From assembly GCA_007133115.1 (NCBI GenBank), contig SLNI01000205.1, positions 1 to 7,613 of the forward strand: a DNA stretch of 7,613 nucleotides, written 5' to 3'. The stretch is from Thioalkalivibrio sp. Its GTDB lineage: Bacteria; Pseudomonadota; Gammaproteobacteria; Ectothiorhodospirales; Ectothiorhodospiraceae. This document shows, piece after piece, positions 6,436 through 7,613 of this stretch (its first letter is position 1; every line of letters begins with the position of its first letter). The position numbers and the translations under genes were made by a program. The notes under the pieces are model-generated. The model had not been told where the DNA came from. It made no database searches and saw nothing but the letters and a program-made list of their open reading frames with translations.

Positions 6436-7182
6436 GTGCGCTGCCCACGGCTGCTGGTGGAAGAAACCCTTCGCGAAGGCCAGCATCTCGAACTGCCTCC
6501 CGAGGTTCTGCGCCACGCGGTATCGGTGCTGCGACTGCGCGACAGAGCCGAGTGCCGCGTGTTCGACGGCCGGGGTTCGGAATATCAGGCAACCCTGGAA
6601 CTGGCGGGGCGGCGTTCAGGGTTCGTTCGTCTGGGCCGCGTCGCCGCCTCGCCCACCACCCCGCGACGCCCGCTTCGCCTGTTGCAGGGCGTGGCCCGGG
6701 GCGAGCACATGGACCTGGCCATCCAGAAGGCGGTGGAACTCGGCGTGAGCGAGATCTGGCCGGTGCTCACCGTACGCAGCCGCTCCGGCGCCGCCCATCG
6801 GGGTCTGGACAGCCGGTTGCGACACTGGCAAGGCGTACTGAGAGCCGCGGTCGAGCAATGCGGTCGAAACGAGTTGCCCGGACTGGAGCCCCCGCGCGAT
6901 TTCGAGTCAGCCCTGGCTGCCCTGCCCGCGGGAGACCTGCGGGTCCTCGCCGATGCCGCCGGGGATGCGCCCGGAACCTGGCGGGCGAACGCATCCATCG
7001 ACCCAGACACGACCATCACGTTGCTGGTCGGGCCCGAGGGTGGGCTTGAACCGGATGAGCGGGACCAGGCATATGCCGCAGGGTTTCGTGGCCTGGCCAT
7101 GGGGCCGAGGGTGCTGCGCACCGAAACCGCGGCCATCGCGGGATTGACGATTCTGCAGGTGCTCTACGGCGACCTGGGTTGA
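6436..7182 (+). CDS. rsmE: 16S rRNA (uracil-1498-N3)-methyltransferase
   Basis: RsmE uses SAM to methylate N3 of U1498 of 16S rRNA in the small ribosomal subunit, near the decoding site. The protein is 248 aa, the usual length. It has an N-terminal PUA-like RNA-binding domain (about 1-72) containing HAVSVLRLRDRAECRVFDG, and a C-terminal SPOUT (trefoil-knot) domain. SPOUT landmarks: KAVELGVSEIWPV at 98-110, EQCGRN at 140-145, LLVGPEGGLEPDE at 196-208 and MGPRVLRTETA at 222-232, which form the SAM-binding knot. The start is GTG at 6436, 3 nt after the metF stop. Its GAGG Shine-Dalgarno (6425-6428) lies inside the last metF codons, so translational coupling to metF is likely. The last 19 nt overlap the convergent minus-strand gene. 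Confidence 0.96.
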   Translation: MRCPRLLVEETLREGQHLELPPEVLRHAVSVLRLRDRAECRVFDGRGSEYQATLELAGRRSGFVRLGRVAASPTTPRRPLRLLQGVARGEHMDLAIQKAVELGVSEIWPVLTVRSRSGAAHRGLDSRLRHWQGVLRAAVEQCGRNELPGLEPPRDFESALAALPAGDLRVLADAAGDAPGTWRANASIDPDTTITLLVGPEGGLEPDERDQAYAAGFRGLAMGPRVLRTETAAIAGLTILQVLYGDLG

Positions 7183-7613
7183 GACTCCATCCCGAACAGA
7201 AGGTCGCGCAGATCCTCGACGGCGCGGCGCTGGCGCAATAATGCGTTCGAGGCATTCCCGACCGACGCGCTGACCGCCTGGCTCATCTGCTCCAGACGTT
7301 CCCCCAGGTCCGGTGGCATCGTGACCGCACGATCTTCCGGGACCGGCGGATCCGGCGCTTGGGCCACGGGGACGAGAGGACACTCAGCCAACAGTTGCTC
7401 CAGCCCCTGCATCTCCAACGCGGCCTGCGCCAACGCCTCGACCGCTCGCTGGCGCCAAAGCTCGACCTCGTCCACCTTGGCCCGCGTGACATCGGTTCCG
7501 GAATCCAGCTCAGCACCCGCATGGGTTACCGCGAAGTCGGGGGCCGCGGTTTCAGGGGCAGCCCCACCCTCGAGCGCCGCAAAAGCCTGCGCCAGGCGGG
7601 CCATCTCGGCCTG
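7164..7613 (-). CDS. Unrecognised helical protein, C-terminal part (cut by window edge)
   Basis: The minus-strand frame is open from the right window edge to a TAG at 7164-7166, giving 149 codons. An ATG at 7604 is possible, but the frame continues upstream to the edge without a stop and has no visible ribosome-binding site there, so the true start probably lies outside. The product is rich in Ala, Leu, Glu and Gln. Likely helical or coiled-coil stretches include VDEVELWRQRAVEALAQAAL and, near the end, RRAVEDLRDLLFGM, separated by a Pro/Ala/Asp-rich linker. I see no signal peptide, membrane segment or catalytic motif in this part, and I do not recognise the family. Moderate support for a real gene comes from frame openness at the edge and from ending just beyond rsmE. 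The tail-to-tail overlap of 19 nt leaves no room for a terminator between the two genes. Confidence 0.6.
   Translation of the reverse strand, partial: QAEMARLAQAFAALEGGAAPETAAPDFAVTHAGAELDSGTDVTRAKVDEVELWRQRAVEALAQAALEMQGLEQLLAECPLVPVAQAPDPPVPEDRAVTMPPDLGERLEQMSQAVSASVGNASNALLRQRRAVEDLRDLLFGMESQPRSP

Overview
This is a GC-rich chromosomal housekeeping segment from a proteobacterium. Protein details point to a gammaproteobacterium: an E. coli-like transketolase and NAD-type GAPDH, an S-adenosylhomocysteinase (SAH hydrolase, AhcY) that carries the extra insertion common in bacteria, and a classic SAH riboswitch. The pairing of tkt-gap with metK-ahcY-metF is reminiscent of sulfur-oxidising Chromatiales/Ectothiorhodospiraceae. 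That placement is an inference from memory and was not tested. I see no mobile element, CRISPR array, tRNA, rRNA or phage gene.

Layout: positions 1-2283 are transcribed leftward and hold transketolase (tkt) followed by the first 72 codons of glyceraldehyde-3-phosphate dehydrogenase (gap, cut by the window edge). A small intrinsic terminator sits between them. Positions 2284-2608 are a divergent intergenic region with a candidate metK promoter, a weak candidate tkt promoter and several inverted repeats. Positions 2609-7182 are transcribed rightward: metK (SAM synthetase), a 229-nt leader with a clear SAH riboswitch, ahcY (SAH hydrolase), a 133-nt gap with a long perfect inverted repeat, metF (methylenetetrahydrofolate reductase), and rsmE (16S rRNA m3U1498 methyltransferase) only 3 nt behind metF. 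From 7164 to the right edge lies the C-terminal part of an unrecognised, probably helical protein on the minus strand. It overlaps the end of rsmE tail to tail.

How the genes work together: MetK makes SAM from methionine and ATP. Methyltransferases such as RsmE turn SAM into SAH. AhcY splits SAH into homocysteine and adenosine. MetF supplies the 5-methyltetrahydrofolate needed to remethylate homocysteine. The methionine synthase that closes the cycle (MetH or MetE) is not in the window. The riboswitch senses SAH, the inhibitory by-product of methylation, directly in front of the gene that removes it. Bases in its P1 3' strand can also pair exactly with the ahcY Shine-Dalgarno region, which suggests translational ON control by SAH. 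On the left, tkt and gap belong to the pentose phosphate/Calvin cycle and triose phosphate metabolism.

I found no wholly new system. The observations most worth following up are the riboswitch expression platform, the tkt-gap terminator, the structured ahcY-metF spacer and the tkt leader hairpin.
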